From Gemmatimonadetes bacterium 13_1_20CM_4_69_16 (lineage in GTDB: Bacteria; Gemmatimonadota; Gemmatimonadetes; Gemmatimonadales; GWC2-71-9), in contig MNIR01000064.1 of NCBI GenBank assembly GCA_001919865.1, forward strand, positions 1 through 62,700: a DNA stretch of 62,700 nucleotides, in the 5' to 3' direction. The position numbers were made by a program, and so were the translations under genes. Shown one piece after another: positions 43,069 through 51,402 of this stretch. How positions within the stretch are numbered: the first letter of the stretch is position 1; the number at the start of each line of letters is the position of its first letter. Under the pieces are notes generated by a model. It saw nothing but the letters and a program-made list of their open reading frames with translations, was not told the DNA's origin and did no database searches.

Positions 43069-43944
43069 GTGCCGCGAAGCATGACGGGGTTCGGTTCGGC
43101 CGACGGCAAGGTGCTCGGCGGGCGGCTGCGGATCGAGATCCGCACCGTGAACCATCGCTATTACAATCCCCAGTTCAAGCTGCCGTTCGAGCTCGCCGGG
43201 ATCGAGGCGCCGCTGCGGGAGCGGCTGCGGCAACTGCTCGAGCGGGGTCACGTGGCGGTGTCGGCGCGTTGGCTCGAAGCGCCCCAATCGGAGGGGGCGA
43301 TCGCCGTGGACCTCACGCGCGCTCGTCAGGTGGTGGCCGCCGCGGCAGAGCTCAAGAAGAAGCTCAAGCTCAAGGGCGCCGTCGACCTCGCTTTCGTGGT
43401 GCGGCAACCGGACGTCTTGTCGGTGCAGAGCGACGGCGCCACAGCGGCGGGGTGGAGCGACGTGGAGCCGATCGTGGAGCACGCGGCGGCCGAAGTGCGA
43501 GCGACCCGGGCCCGCGAGGGAGCGGCTTTGGCGGCGGAGCTGGTGGGGCGGCTCGACGCGCTGGCGGCGGGCGCGGGGGCGATCGCTCAACGCGCGCCGG
43601 CGCGACTCGAAGCGGAGCTGGCGCGCCTCAAGCGGGCAGTGGCCGAGCTCGCGGCCGGCGTCCCGGTGGACGAGCAGCGGCTCGCGGTCGAGATCGCGCT
43701 GATGGCGGACCGCGTGGACATCACCGAGGAGCTGGTGCGCCTGCGGACGCACCTCGCCGCGTGCCGGGAGACCCTGGCGCGTGACGGGGCGGTCGGCAAG
43801 CAGCTCGGTTTCCTCGCGCAGGAGCTGTTGCGCGAAGTGAATACCATCGGGTCGAAAGCGAACGATGCCGCGATCACTCAGACCGTGATCGCGATGAAAG
43901 GCGAGCTCGAGAAGTTCCGGGAGCAGCTCGAGAACCTGGAGTGA
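43069..43944 (+). CDS. yicC: YicC-family endoribonuclease
   Basis: The 291-residue protein starts PRSMTGFGSADGKV and has RTVNHRYYNPQFKLP and ELLREVNTIGSKANDAAIT at the C-terminus, the two conserved ends of the YicC/YloC family. YicC proteins are RNA-cutting factors linked to small-RNA turnover. The GTG start fits the leaderless promoter. It is followed by gmk and rpoZ, a well-known order. The gmk start overlaps its stop. Confidence 0.93.
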   Translation: MPRSMTGFGSADGKVLGGRLRIEIRTVNHRYYNPQFKLPFELAGIEAPLRERLRQLLERGHVAVSARWLEAPQSEGAIAVDLTRARQVVAAAAELKKKLKLKGAVDLAFVVRQPDVLSVQSDGATAAGWSDVEPIVEHAAAEVRATRAREGAALAAELVGRLDALAAGAGAIAQRAPARLEAELARLKRAVAELAAGVPVDEQRLAVEIALMADRVDITEELVRLRTHLAACRETLARDGAVGKQLGFLAQELLREVNTIGSKANDAAITQTVIAMKGELEKFREQLENLE

Positions 43945-44627
43945 CGCCGCGGGTGGTCGTGCTCGCCGCCCCCTCGGGCGGTGGCAAGACGACCATTGCG
44001 AACGAGCTGCGGCGGCGGCGCCCAGACATCTTCGGGTACTCGGTCTCGGCTACTACGCGGAAGCCGCGGGCGGGAGAACAAGACGGCGCGGCGTATCACT
44101 TCCTCACGCGAGAGGAATTCCGGCGCCGCGTCCAGGCGGGCGATTTTCTGGAGTGGGCCGAGTATGCGGGCGAGCTGTACGGCACGTTGCGGGCCGAAGT
44201 CGAGCGCGTACTCGCGAGTGGGCGGCACGTGGTGCTCGACATCGAGGTGCAGGGCGCCCAGCAGGTTCGGAGGGCGTATCCGCGGCCGGCGTCGGTGAGC
44301 ATCTTCGTCATCCCGCCGTCACCGCGTGTACTGATCGAGCGGCTCCGCAAGCGACGCACGGAGTCCGAGCAGGAGTTACTGGAGCGGCTCGCGATCGCCG
44401 TACGAGAGGTCGAGACGGCGCGAACGGACGTGCCGACGCGCCGCGTGTTCGACCACATCCTCGTGAACGACGATCTGGACACGGCGGTGAACCGCGTCAT
44501 CGAGCTCGCGGACGCGGCGGACGGAGCGAAGCCCGGTCCGGACATGACCCCGTTGCTCGCGGCGTTCGTGAAGGAACTGGAACGGGAAGCGGATCAACTC
44601 AGACAGTCTGCCAGAAGGAGTACGTGA
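43941..44627 (+). CDS. gmk: Guanylate kinase
   Basis: The 228-residue enzyme phosphorylates GMP to GDP. It has the P-loop LAAPSGGGKTTIANEL, the GMP-binding SVSATTRKPRAGEQDGAAYHFL and LDIEVQGAQQVRR. The GTG start overlaps the yicC stop, and the rpoZ ATG overlaps its TGA. Confidence 0.95.
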   Translation: MTPRVVVLAAPSGGGKTTIANELRRRRPDIFGYSVSATTRKPRAGEQDGAAYHFLTREEFRRRVQAGDFLEWAEYAGELYGTLRAEVERVLASGRHVVLDIEVQGAQQVRRAYPRPASVSIFVIPPSPRVLIERLRKRRTESEQELLERLAIAVREVETARTDVPTRRVFDHILVNDDLDTAVNRVIELADAADGAKPGPDMTPLLAAFVKELEREADQLRQSARRST

Positions 44628-44839
44628 TGCGGATCGTGACGCCCAGCGAAGTGGCGACGCAAACCCAGAACAAGTACCTCGGCGTGCTCGTCGCGGCGAA
44701 GTTCGCGAAGTTCGTGAACGAGTTCCCGCGCGACCGGTCGGTGGACCTCGAGCAGAAGCTCACGACGCGCGCCCTGGACGAGCTGGTGCGGGCGCGGCTC
44801 AAGTACCGGCTGGTGCGGCGGCGGCGCCAGGAAGTCTGA
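44627..44839 (+). CDS. rpoZ: RNA polymerase omega subunit
   Basis: The 70-residue protein reads MRIVTPSEVATQTQNKYLGV and continues with AAKFAKFVNEFP and LTTRALDELVRARLKYR. It lacks the usual RAR..R box of enterobacterial omega but fits by size and position between gmk and coaBC. The start overlaps the gmk stop by one base. Confidence 0.85.
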   Translation: MRIVTPSEVATQTQNKYLGVLVAAKFAKFVNEFPRDRSVDLEQKLTTRALDELVRARLKYRLVRRRRQEV

Positions 44840-46032
44840 TGCCGTTCGCCGGCCGACACGTCGTCCTCGGCGTGTCGGGCGGGATCGCGTGCTACAAGAG
44901 CTGCACGCTCGCCCGGCGGCTCACCGAGGACGGGGCGGTGGTGGACGTCGTGCTGACGACGGCCGCCGCCGAGTTCGTGCGACCGGTCACCTTCGAGGCG
45001 CTCACGGGGCGCCCGGTCTTGACCTCCCTGTGGGAGCGGGACCGTGCGCTCGCGCACATCGGCCTCGCGAAGCGGCCCGATCTCGTGATCCTCGCTCCCG
45101 CCACCGCGCATTTGCTCGCGCGCGCCGCGATGGGCATGGCGGACGACCTGCTGACCGCCCTGCTGCTCGCCCGCTCGGGCCCGGTGCTCGCGGCGCCCGC
45201 TATGAACGACGCGATGTACGCCCACCCCGCGACCCAGGCCAACCTGAAAACGCTGGCGGCGCGCGGCTGGCATTTCGTCGGGCCCGAGGCGGGGCCGCTC
45301 GCTGAGGGACCGAGCGAGCAGCCCGGTCGCATGAGTGAACCGGAGACGATCCTCGCGACGGCGGGGCGGCTGCTCGTCGCAGGCGGCAGGCTCCAGGGCA
45401 AGACCGTCGTCGTCACGGCCGGGCCCACGCGCGAGCACCTCGATCCGGTACGCGTCCTCACCAACCCATCGAGCGGCCGCATGGGCTACGCGCTCGCCGC
45501 GGCCGCGTACGCGCGCGGCGCGGACGTGCTGCTGGTGACCGGCCCCACCGGACTGGCGTTGCCGCTCGGCGTGACGACGCATCGGGTGGAAACGACGGCC
45601 GAGATGCAGCGCGCCGTGCAGTCGCTGGTGAAGCAGGCGCAGGTCCTCATCATGGCGGCCGCGCCGGCCGACTACCGCCCCACGACGAGCGCCGCGACCA
45701 AGCGGCCGCGCAGCAACGGCAAGGTCACGCTCGAGCTCGAGGCCACGCCCGACATCCTCGCGACGCTGGCGCGCCCGAAGGACTGCGTGGTGGTAGGGTT
45801 CGCCCTCGAGGCCGGCGGCGACGGCGTTGCCAACGCGCGAAAGAAGTTGCAAGATAAGTTGCTCGACTTTGTCATCTTGAACGACGCGCTCGAGCCCGGC
45901 GCGGGGTTCGAAGTCGCCACGAATCGCGTCACGATCATCGAGAAGGGCGGCGAGCCGATCGCGCTGCCGCTCCTCTCCAAGCGCGACGTGGCGGAACAGA
46001 TCCTCGACGCGGTGGAACGAGCTCTGACGTGA
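44839..46032 (+). CDS. coaBC: Phosphopantothenoylcysteine decarboxylase/synthetase, variant flap
   Basis: The 397-residue bifunctional protein makes 4'-phosphopantetheine for CoA. The CoaC half has LGVSGGIACYKSCTLARR, the catalytic His in ALAHIGLAK and PAMNDAMYAHP. The CoaB half has VTAGPTREHLDPVRVL, NPSSGRMGYALA and FALEAGG. The substrate flap that normally reads LACG..G.GRM, with a catalytic cysteine, here reads LAEGPSEQPGRMSEP and has no cysteine. Either another residue acts or this is a variant class. Overlaps rpoZ by 1 nt. Confidence 0.92.
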   Translation: MPFAGRHVVLGVSGGIACYKSCTLARRLTEDGAVVDVVLTTAAAEFVRPVTFEALTGRPVLTSLWERDRALAHIGLAKRPDLVILAPATAHLLARAAMGMADDLLTALLLARSGPVLAAPAMNDAMYAHPATQANLKTLAARGWHFVGPEAGPLAEGPSEQPGRMSEPETILATAGRLLVAGGRLQGKTVVVTAGPTREHLDPVRVLTNPSSGRMGYALAAAAYARGADVLLVTGPTGLALPLGVTTHRVETTAEMQRAVQSLVKQAQVLIMAAAPADYRPTTSAATKRPRSNGKVTLELEATPDILATLARPKDCVVVGFALEAGGDGVANARKKLQDKLLDFVILNDALEPGAGFEVATNRVTIIEKGGEPIALPLLSKRDVAEQILDAVERALT

Positions 46033-46844
46033 CCGACGGGCGGGCACTGGCGCGCGAATTCCTGACACAGCAGCGGCTCCTGGGGGGCGACACCGTCGTC
46101 CTGACGGACGGCGGGACCGTCGGACCGTCGCACCAGGCGCCCCGCCCGGCGGCCCCACCCGCAACCCCCGCCGCACCGGCGACACCGTCGGACGGTCCGA
46201 CTGTCCGAGCGTCCACCGCGGCGGCGGGGCTCCCACCAGCCGGAATCTCCTACGATCCCCCCGGCGGCGATCTGTTCAGCGCCGATCCGCTGCAGCAGGC
46301 GGCGTCGCTCGACGCGGTCGGTTCACTCGTCGCCGCCTGCACCAAGTGCCGCCTGTGCGAGGGGCGCGCCCATACGGTGCCGGGCGAGGGGCCGGGGGAT
46401 GCGCGGCTCGTGGTGGTGGGCGAAGGCCCGGGACGAGTGGAGGACCAAACGGGGCGCCCGTTTGTGGGACAGGCGGGCGAGCTGCTCACCAAGATCCTGA
46501 GCGCGATCGAGCTGCCGCGCGAGCGAGTCTTCATCTGCAACGTGGTCAAGTGCCGGCCGCCCGAGAACCGCCTACCGCAATTCGACGAGATCGCGGCGTG
46601 CGTGCCCTACCTGTTCCGCCAGATCGACCTGGTGAAGCCGCAGGTGATTCTCGCCATGGGTGGCACGGCCGCGCAGACGCTGCTCAACACGAAGCAGTCG
46701 CTGGGCGCGCTCCGCAACCAGATCCACCGGTTCCGGGGTATCCCGGTTATCGTTACGTACCATCCGGCCGCCCTGCTCCGGAACCCCAATTGGAAGAAGC
46801 CGACCTGGGATGACGTCCGTATCGCCCGCCGTCTCCTCGTCTGA
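46029..46844 (+). CDS. Uracil-DNA glycosylase (family 4, iron-sulfur type)
   Basis: The 271-residue repair enzyme removes uracil from DNA. The catalytic domain starts near residue 97 with CTKCRLCEGRAHTVPGEG (cluster cysteines), GEGPGRVEDQTGRPFVGQAG as active-site motif A, and YHPAALLRNP as the C-terminal motif. The first 95 residues are an Ala/Pro-rich linker, partly encoded by an octad-unit inverted repeat. Overlaps coaBC by 4 nt and dnaB by 35 nt. Confidence 0.9.
   Translation: MTDGRALAREFLTQQRLLGGDTVVLTDGGTVGPSHQAPRPAAPPATPAAPATPSDGPTVRASTAAAGLPPAGISYDPPGGDLFSADPLQQAASLDAVGSLVAACTKCRLCEGRAHTVPGEGPGDARLVVVGEGPGRVEDQTGRPFVGQAGELLTKILSAIELPRERVFICNVVKCRPPENRLPQFDEIAACVPYLFRQIDLVKPQVILAMGGTAAQTLLNTKQSLGALRNQIHRFRGIPVIVTYHPAALLRNPNWKKPTWDDVRIARRLLV
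46106..46214. repeat. Octad-unit inverted repeat inside the uracil-DNA glycosylase linker
   Basis: The left arm (46106-46129) is three 8-mers GGACGGCG, GGACCGTC, GGACCGTC. The right arm (46191-46214), read in reverse complement, is GGACGCTC, GGACAGTC, GGACCGTC. The arms match at 20 of 24 positions across a 61-nt loop. The whole element lies in frame in the N-terminal linker of the protein. Confidence 0.8.
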
Positions 46845-48222
46845 GCGCGAGTTCGCCGGCCGCCAGGCTCCGTGGAGTAATGAAGCGGAGCAGGCGGTGC
46901 TCGGCGCCATGCTGCTCGATCAGGACGCGGCCCTCAAGGCCGCCGAGGTCCTCGACGACTCGATGTTCTATCGCGAGGGCCACCGCTTGTTGTTCCGTGC
47001 GATGATCGCGCTCACGGAGCGCGGCGATGTGATCGACCCCGTCACCCTGCGCGACGAGCTGATGCGCCGCGGGGACCTGGACCGGAGCGGGGGGATGGAG
47101 TACATCGGCGCCCTCATCGACGTCGTGCCCACCGCCGCGAACATCGACTATCACGCGAGGATCGTGCGCGACAAGGCCGTGCTGCGCCGGCTGATCGAGG
47201 CCGCCACCTCGATCATCCAGGATGCGTACGACGGGCGCACGACCTCCGCCGAAACGCTCGACAACGCCGAGCACCGCGTCTTCCAGGTGGCGCAGCTCAA
47301 GCGCGCCGAGGAATTCGTCCGCCTGAAGGAGCTGATCTGGCCGACCATGGAGCGGATCGAGCAGCTCCACACGAGCCAGGGCGCGCTCACGGGGGCCGCG
47401 AGCGGGTTTACCGACCTGGACCGGCTCACCGCCGGTTTCCAGCGCGGCGACCTCATCATCATCGCCGCGCGACCATCCATGGGGAAGACCGCGCTGGCGC
47501 TCAACGTCGTTCAGCACGCGGCGATCGAGCATAATGTCCCCGTCGCCATCTTCTCGCTCGAGATGTCCAAGGAGCAGCTCGTCCAGCGGCTGCTCTGCTC
47601 GGAAGGGCTGGTCGACGCGCAACGACTGCGCCGCGGCCAGCTGCGCGACGACGACTACCCCAAGTTGGCCCGCGCGGCGGGCCTGCTCGGCACCGCGCCG
47701 ATCTGGATCGACGACTCCGCCATGCTCACACCGCTCGCCATGCGCTCCAAGGCGCGCCGGCTCCGGGCCGAGCACGACATCGGCATGGTGGTCGTCGACT
47801 ATCTCCAGATGATGCAGGGTCCCACCGACTCGGAGAGCCGCCAGCAGGAGATCTCGTTCATCTCCCGCTCCCTCAAGGCCCTCGCCAAGGAGCTGGACGT
47901 GCCGGTGCTCGCCCTGTCGCAGCTGTCCCGCGCGCCGGAGCAGCGCGGGGGTGAGCATCGGCGGCCTCAGCTCTCCGATCTGCGCGAATCGGGCGCGATC
48001 GAGCAGGACGCCGACGTCGTGTGCTTCATCTATCGGCAGGAGTTCTACGACGGGCCGGTGGACCCGAAGACGAACGAGAACATCGAAGGCCTGGCGGAGC
48101 TGATCGTGGGCAAGCAGCGCAACGGTCCCACCGGCAGCGTGAAGCTGTTCTTCAAGAAGGAATACACCCGCTTCGACAACTACACGCCGCGCGAGGCGCC
48201 CGTAGAGGCCGGCCGTGGGTAG
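46810..48222 (+). CDS. dnaB: Replicative DNA helicase
   Basis: The 470-residue hexameric helicase opens the replication fork. The N-terminal domain shows NEAEQAVLGAMLLDQ. The RecA-like domain has the P-loop AARPSMGKTALALN (about residue 220), FSLEMSKEQLVQR, VVDYLQMMQG (Walker B) and SQLSRAPEQR followed by LSDLRESGAIEQDADVV. The ATG at 46810 lies inside the glycosylase gene; the longer frame adds unrelated sequence. Confidence 0.96.
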   Translation: MTSVSPAVSSSEREFAGRQAPWSNEAEQAVLGAMLLDQDAALKAAEVLDDSMFYREGHRLLFRAMIALTERGDVIDPVTLRDELMRRGDLDRSGGMEYIGALIDVVPTAANIDYHARIVRDKAVLRRLIEAATSIIQDAYDGRTTSAETLDNAEHRVFQVAQLKRAEEFVRLKELIWPTMERIEQLHTSQGALTGAASGFTDLDRLTAGFQRGDLIIIAARPSMGKTALALNVVQHAAIEHNVPVAIFSLEMSKEQLVQRLLCSEGLVDAQRLRRGQLRDDDYPKLARAAGLLGTAPIWIDDSAMLTPLAMRSKARRLRAEHDIGMVVVDYLQMMQGPTDSESRQQEISFISRSLKALAKELDVPVLALSQLSRAPEQRGGEHRRPQLSDLRESGAIEQDADVVCFIYRQEFYDGPVDPKTNENIEGLAELIVGKQRNGPTGSVKLFFKKEYTRFDNYTPREAPVEAGRG

Positions 48223-49573
48223 GCCGCACTCGGTGTTCCGCTGCACGGACTGCGGCGCGGAGCAACCGAAGTGGGGAGGACGCTGTGAGGCGTGCGGGGC
48301 GTGGAATACGCTGGTAGAAGAGCTGGTCGGGCGGAACGTCGGAAAGCTGGAACGAGGGAAAGGTCTCCCTTCCAACGTTCCACCAGTCCGACTTTCCGAG
48401 GTGGCGGGGAGCAGGGTGGCGCGGTGGAGGACGGGTCTCCCGGAGTTCGACTTCGTGCTGGGCGGCGGAATCGTGCCGGGGTCGGTGGTGCTGGTGGGGG
48501 GCGAGCCCGGGATCGGGAAGTCCACGCTGCTGCTGCAGTGCGCGGCGCGGCTCGAGCAAGCCGGGATCGCCACGCTCTACGTCTCGGGTGAAGAGTCTCC
48601 CGACCAGGTACGGCTCCGCGCCGACCGCCTGAGGGTGGACGCCGGTCCGGTGCACGTGCTGGGCGAGACGCGGCTCGAAGCGGTGCTGCACCACGCCGCG
48701 GCGCTCGGCAGCCAGGTGGTGTTCGTCGACTCGATCCAGACGACCTATACCGAGCAGCTCGAGGGCGCCCCCGGGAACGTGGGTCAGGTGCGCGAGTGCG
48801 CCGCCCGACTCATGCGATTCGCCAAGGAAACGGGGCCGGCGGTGCTGCTGGTGGGCCACGTCACCAAGGGCGGCGGCATCGCTGGTCCCAAGACCCTCGA
48901 GCACATCGTGGACACCGTGCTGTATTTCGAGGGCGAGAGCACGCTCGACCATCGGATCCTGCGAGCGGTGAAGAACCGCTTCGGCTCGGTGGACGAGATC
49001 GGGGTGTTCGAGATGACGAGCGCGGGGCTCGAGCCGGTGGCGGATCCGGCGGCCGCCTTTCTCGCCGGCCGGGCCACGGGCGTCTCGGGCTCGGCGGTGA
49101 CGGCGCTGATGGAAGGCACACGCCCGCTGCTGGTCGAGATCCAGGCGCTCGCGTCGAAGACCGGGTTCGGCACGCCGCAGCGGGTCGCCACCGGCCTCGA
49201 TCACCGGCGACTCGCGGTCCTGCTCGCCGTGCTCGAGCGCCGCGCCGGGCTGCCGTTCGGCGCGCTCGACGTGTTCGTCAACGTGACCGGCGGCGTGCGC
49301 CTGCTCGAGCCGTCGAGCGACCTCGCGGTGACGGCGGCGCTGGTGTCGAGCGTGCGCGACCGGCCGCTTCCCGCCGATGCCCTGTTTCTGGGCGAGGTCG
49401 GGCTGGGCGGCGAGATCCGGCCGGTCGCGGGCGTAGAGCGGCGACTCGGCGAGGCCGCGCGGCAGGGATTCCGGCGCGCCTTCCTGGCGGCGCGCTCGCG
49501 GGTGAGCGTGTCCGGGCTGGAAATCGTCGGGATGGATGGCATCAGTGAGCTCGGCCCCCGCCTCGCCGCCTGA
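48215..49573 (+). CDS. radA: DNA repair protein RadA
   Basis: The 452-residue protein acts on recombination intermediates. It has an N-terminal zinc finger (RCTDCGAEQPKWGGRCEACG), the P-loop GGEPGIGKSTLLLQC (about residue 90), the RadA signature KNRFGSVDEIGVFEM (about 250) and a C-terminal Lon-like domain. The linker between zinc finger and P-loop (about residues 40-62) is encoded by an octad-unit palindrome of the type seen in the M16 fusion gene. The GTG start overlaps dnaB by 8 nt. Confidence 0.95.
   Translation: MGRPHSVFRCTDCGAEQPKWGGRCEACGAWNTLVEELVGRNVGKLERGKGLPSNVPPVRLSEVAGSRVARWRTGLPEFDFVLGGGIVPGSVVLVGGEPGIGKSTLLLQCAARLEQAGIATLYVSGEESPDQVRLRADRLRVDAGPVHVLGETRLEAVLHHAAALGSQVVFVDSIQTTYTEQLEGAPGNVGQVRECAARLMRFAKETGPAVLLVGHVTKGGGIAGPKTLEHIVDTVLYFEGESTLDHRILRAVKNRFGSVDEIGVFEMTSAGLEPVADPAAAFLAGRATGVSGSAVTALMEGTRPLLVEIQALASKTGFGTPQRVATGLDHRRLAVLLAVLERRAGLPFGALDVFVNVTGGVRLLEPSSDLAVTAALVSSVRDRPLPADALFLGEVGLGGEIRPVAGVERRLGEAARQGFRRAFLAARSRVSVSGLEIVGMDGISELGPRLAA
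48332..48399. repeat. Octad-unit inverted repeat inside radA
   Basis: Four 8-mers (CGGAACGT, CGGAAAGC, TGGAACGA, GGGAAAGG), a 4-nt loop TCTC, then four 8-mers (CCTTCCAA, CGTTCCAC, CAGTCCGA, CTTTCCGA). It is in frame in the RadA linker and shares its unit with the element at 21306-21383. Confidence 0.85.
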
Positions 49574-50252
49574 CGTCGGTGTGGTGATCGTGGCGGCGGG
49601 CGCGGGCGTCCGCGCCGGCCCTGGGGAACCGAAGCAGTTCCGCCCGATCCACGGCGTGCCGATGCTGCTGCGGGCGCTGCGGCCCTTTACCTCCCACCCC
49701 GCCGTGGGCCAGGTGATCGTGGCGGTCCCCGCCGGCTTCGCCGAGCGGCCGCCGGAGTGGCTCGGGAAGCTGCTGGGGGACCGCCTGCGCCTCGTACCGG
49801 GTGGCGCGGCGCGCGCACAGTCGGTGCGGGCGGGGCTCCAGGCGCTGCCGGCGGCGGCGAGCGTCGTGCTGGTGCACGACGGCGCCCGGCCGTTCGTGAG
49901 TCGCGAGACGATCGACGGCGTGATCACGCGGGCGCGGGCGGGCGTGGGCGCGGTGGCCGCAATACCGTTGAGCGACACGGTGAAGGAAGTCGTCGCGCCG
50001 ACCCGGATCGCGCGCACCGTCCCGCGAGAGCATCTGTGGCGCGCGCACACGCCGCAGGGGTTCCCGCGAGCGATGATCGATCAAGCCTACGCCGGGTTGG
50101 GCGCAGAGGACCCGGCGCCGACCGACGACGCCGAGCTGTGCGAGCGCGCGGGGTTCCCGGTGGACGTGGTACCCGACACGCCACGCAATCTCAAGGTCAC
50201 GACGGCGGATGACTTTCGGATCGCCGAGGCGTTGGCTCGTGAGCTGCGGTGA
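49536..50252 (+). CDS. ispD: 2-C-methyl-D-erythritol 4-phosphate cytidylyltransferase
   Basis: The 238-residue enzyme joins CTP and MEP in the non-mevalonate isoprenoid pathway. It has VVIVAAGAGVRAGPGEPKQF, the GxGxRxGxxxPKQ signature, then VLVHDGARPFVS and the C-terminal NLKVTTADDFRIAEAL. ATG 49536 overlaps radA by 38 nt; a GTG at 49545 is also possible. No ispF is fused or adjacent. Confidence 0.93.
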   Translation: MASVSSAPASPPDVGVVIVAAGAGVRAGPGEPKQFRPIHGVPMLLRALRPFTSHPAVGQVIVAVPAGFAERPPEWLGKLLGDRLRLVPGGAARAQSVRAGLQALPAAASVVLVHDGARPFVSRETIDGVITRARAGVGAVAAIPLSDTVKEVVAPTRIARTVPREHLWRAHTPQGFPRAMIDQAYAGLGAEDPAPTDDAELCERAGFPVDVVPDTPRNLKVTTADDFRIAEALARELR

Positions 50253-50908
50253 AACCCCTCCCGCTGCCGTTTCGCACCGCGGCCGAGGTGGAGGCCGCGC
50301 TGGCGCCGGCCGTGGCACACCTGCGCGCGGGCGGGCTGATCGCCTACCCGACGGAGACGGTGTACGGGCTCGGGTCACGGCCGCGCACGCCCGAACTGCA
50401 GGCGCTGCAGCGGCTCAAGGGACGACGCCCCGACAAGCCGTTCTTGCTGCTGGTGAGCCATCGCGACATGGCTGAGGCGCAGGGTCTCGCCTTCAACGAC
50501 GCGGCCACAGCACTGGCGCGGGCGTTCTGGCCTGGCCCACTCACGCTGGTGCTGCCGGGTGGAAGCGGCCGACTGCCGGACCTGCTGCGCGGGCCCGAAG
50601 GCGGGATCGCCGTGCGCTGGACCTCGCACCGCGGGATGGCGAGGTTGGTGCAGGCGCTGGAGGAGCCGGTGACGTCCACCTCGGCCAATCTGCCGGGCCA
50701 GCCGCCCGCGCCGGGCGCGGAAGCACTCACGCGCGACTTCGGGGACGCCGTGGCCGCGGGGACGCTGGTAGTGCTGGACGGCGGGGTGCTGGGGAACTCG
50801 CCTCCGTCTACGGTGGTTGACTGCACGCAGCCCGCGCCCCGGCTGGTGCGCGAAGGGGCGCTGACGATCGCGGAGCTGCGGCGCGCGGTCGGCCGACTGG
50901 CGCCGTGA
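50249..50908 (+). CDS. tsaC: Threonylcarbamoyl-AMP synthase (Sua5/TsaC/YwlC family)
   Basis: The 219-residue protein makes threonylcarbamoyl-AMP from threonine, bicarbonate and ATP for the t6A modification of tRNA. It has LIAYPTETVYGLGS (about residue 29), LKGRRPDKPFLLLV and VTSTSANLPGQ, the family core, and no Sua5 extension. The GTG start overlaps ispD. Confidence 0.93.
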   Translation: MKPLPLPFRTAAEVEAALAPAVAHLRAGGLIAYPTETVYGLGSRPRTPELQALQRLKGRRPDKPFLLLVSHRDMAEAQGLAFNDAATALARAFWPGPLTLVLPGGSGRLPDLLRGPEGGIAVRWTSHRGMARLVQALEEPVTSTSANLPGQPPAPGAEALTRDFGDAVAAGTLVVLDGGVLGNSPPSTVVDCTQPAPRLVREGALTIAELRRAVGRLAP

Positions 50909-51402
50909 TGGAGCACACGACGACGAAACAGATCCTCCTCGTTTGCACCGGGAATATCTGCCGCAGCCCGCTCGCGGCGGCGCTGCTGCAGCGCGCCCTC
51001 GCGCAGCGTGGCATCAACGACCTCGAGGTGTCGTCCGCGGGCACGGGGGCGTGGGATGGTGCGCCCGTGTCCGAGGGCGCGTATCTCGTGGGGCTGGAGC
51101 GCGGCCTCGATCTCTCGTCCCATCGGGCACGCTTGCTCACCCGAGAGCTGGTCGATGCGGCGGACCTCATCCTCACTATGGCGCGCCATCACCGGGCGCG
51201 GGTGGACGAGCTGGGAGGTGAGAGCCAGGTCTTCGTGCTCGGGGAGTACGCGGGGCGCGAAGGCGACGACGCCGAGGTGAGCGATCCGTTCGGAGGCGAC
51301 CTCGAGGTGTACCGCGACACCTGCGCCGAGCTGGAGGGTCTGATCGACGCGGCGGTGGAGCGCATCGTGAAAGAGTTCGCGAGCGGTGGAAATCAGCGCT
51401 AG
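50908..51402 (+). CDS. Low-molecular-weight protein phosphatase
   Basis: The 164-residue enzyme has the phosphate loop VCTGNICRSPLAAALLQ near the N-terminus and the general-acid aspartate in VSDPFGGDLEVYRDTC. The loop has Ile where arginine phosphatase YwlE has Thr, so phosphotyrosine is the more likely target, although the tsaC neighbourhood is that of ywlC-ywlE. GTG 50905 is the alternative start. Confidence 0.9.
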   Translation: MEHTTTKQILLVCTGNICRSPLAAALLQRALAQRGINDLEVSSAGTGAWDGAPVSEGAYLVGLERGLDLSSHRARLLTRELVDAADLILTMARHHRARVDELGGESQVFVLGEYAGREGDDAEVSDPFGGDLEVYRDTCAELEGLIDAAVERIVKEFASGGNQR

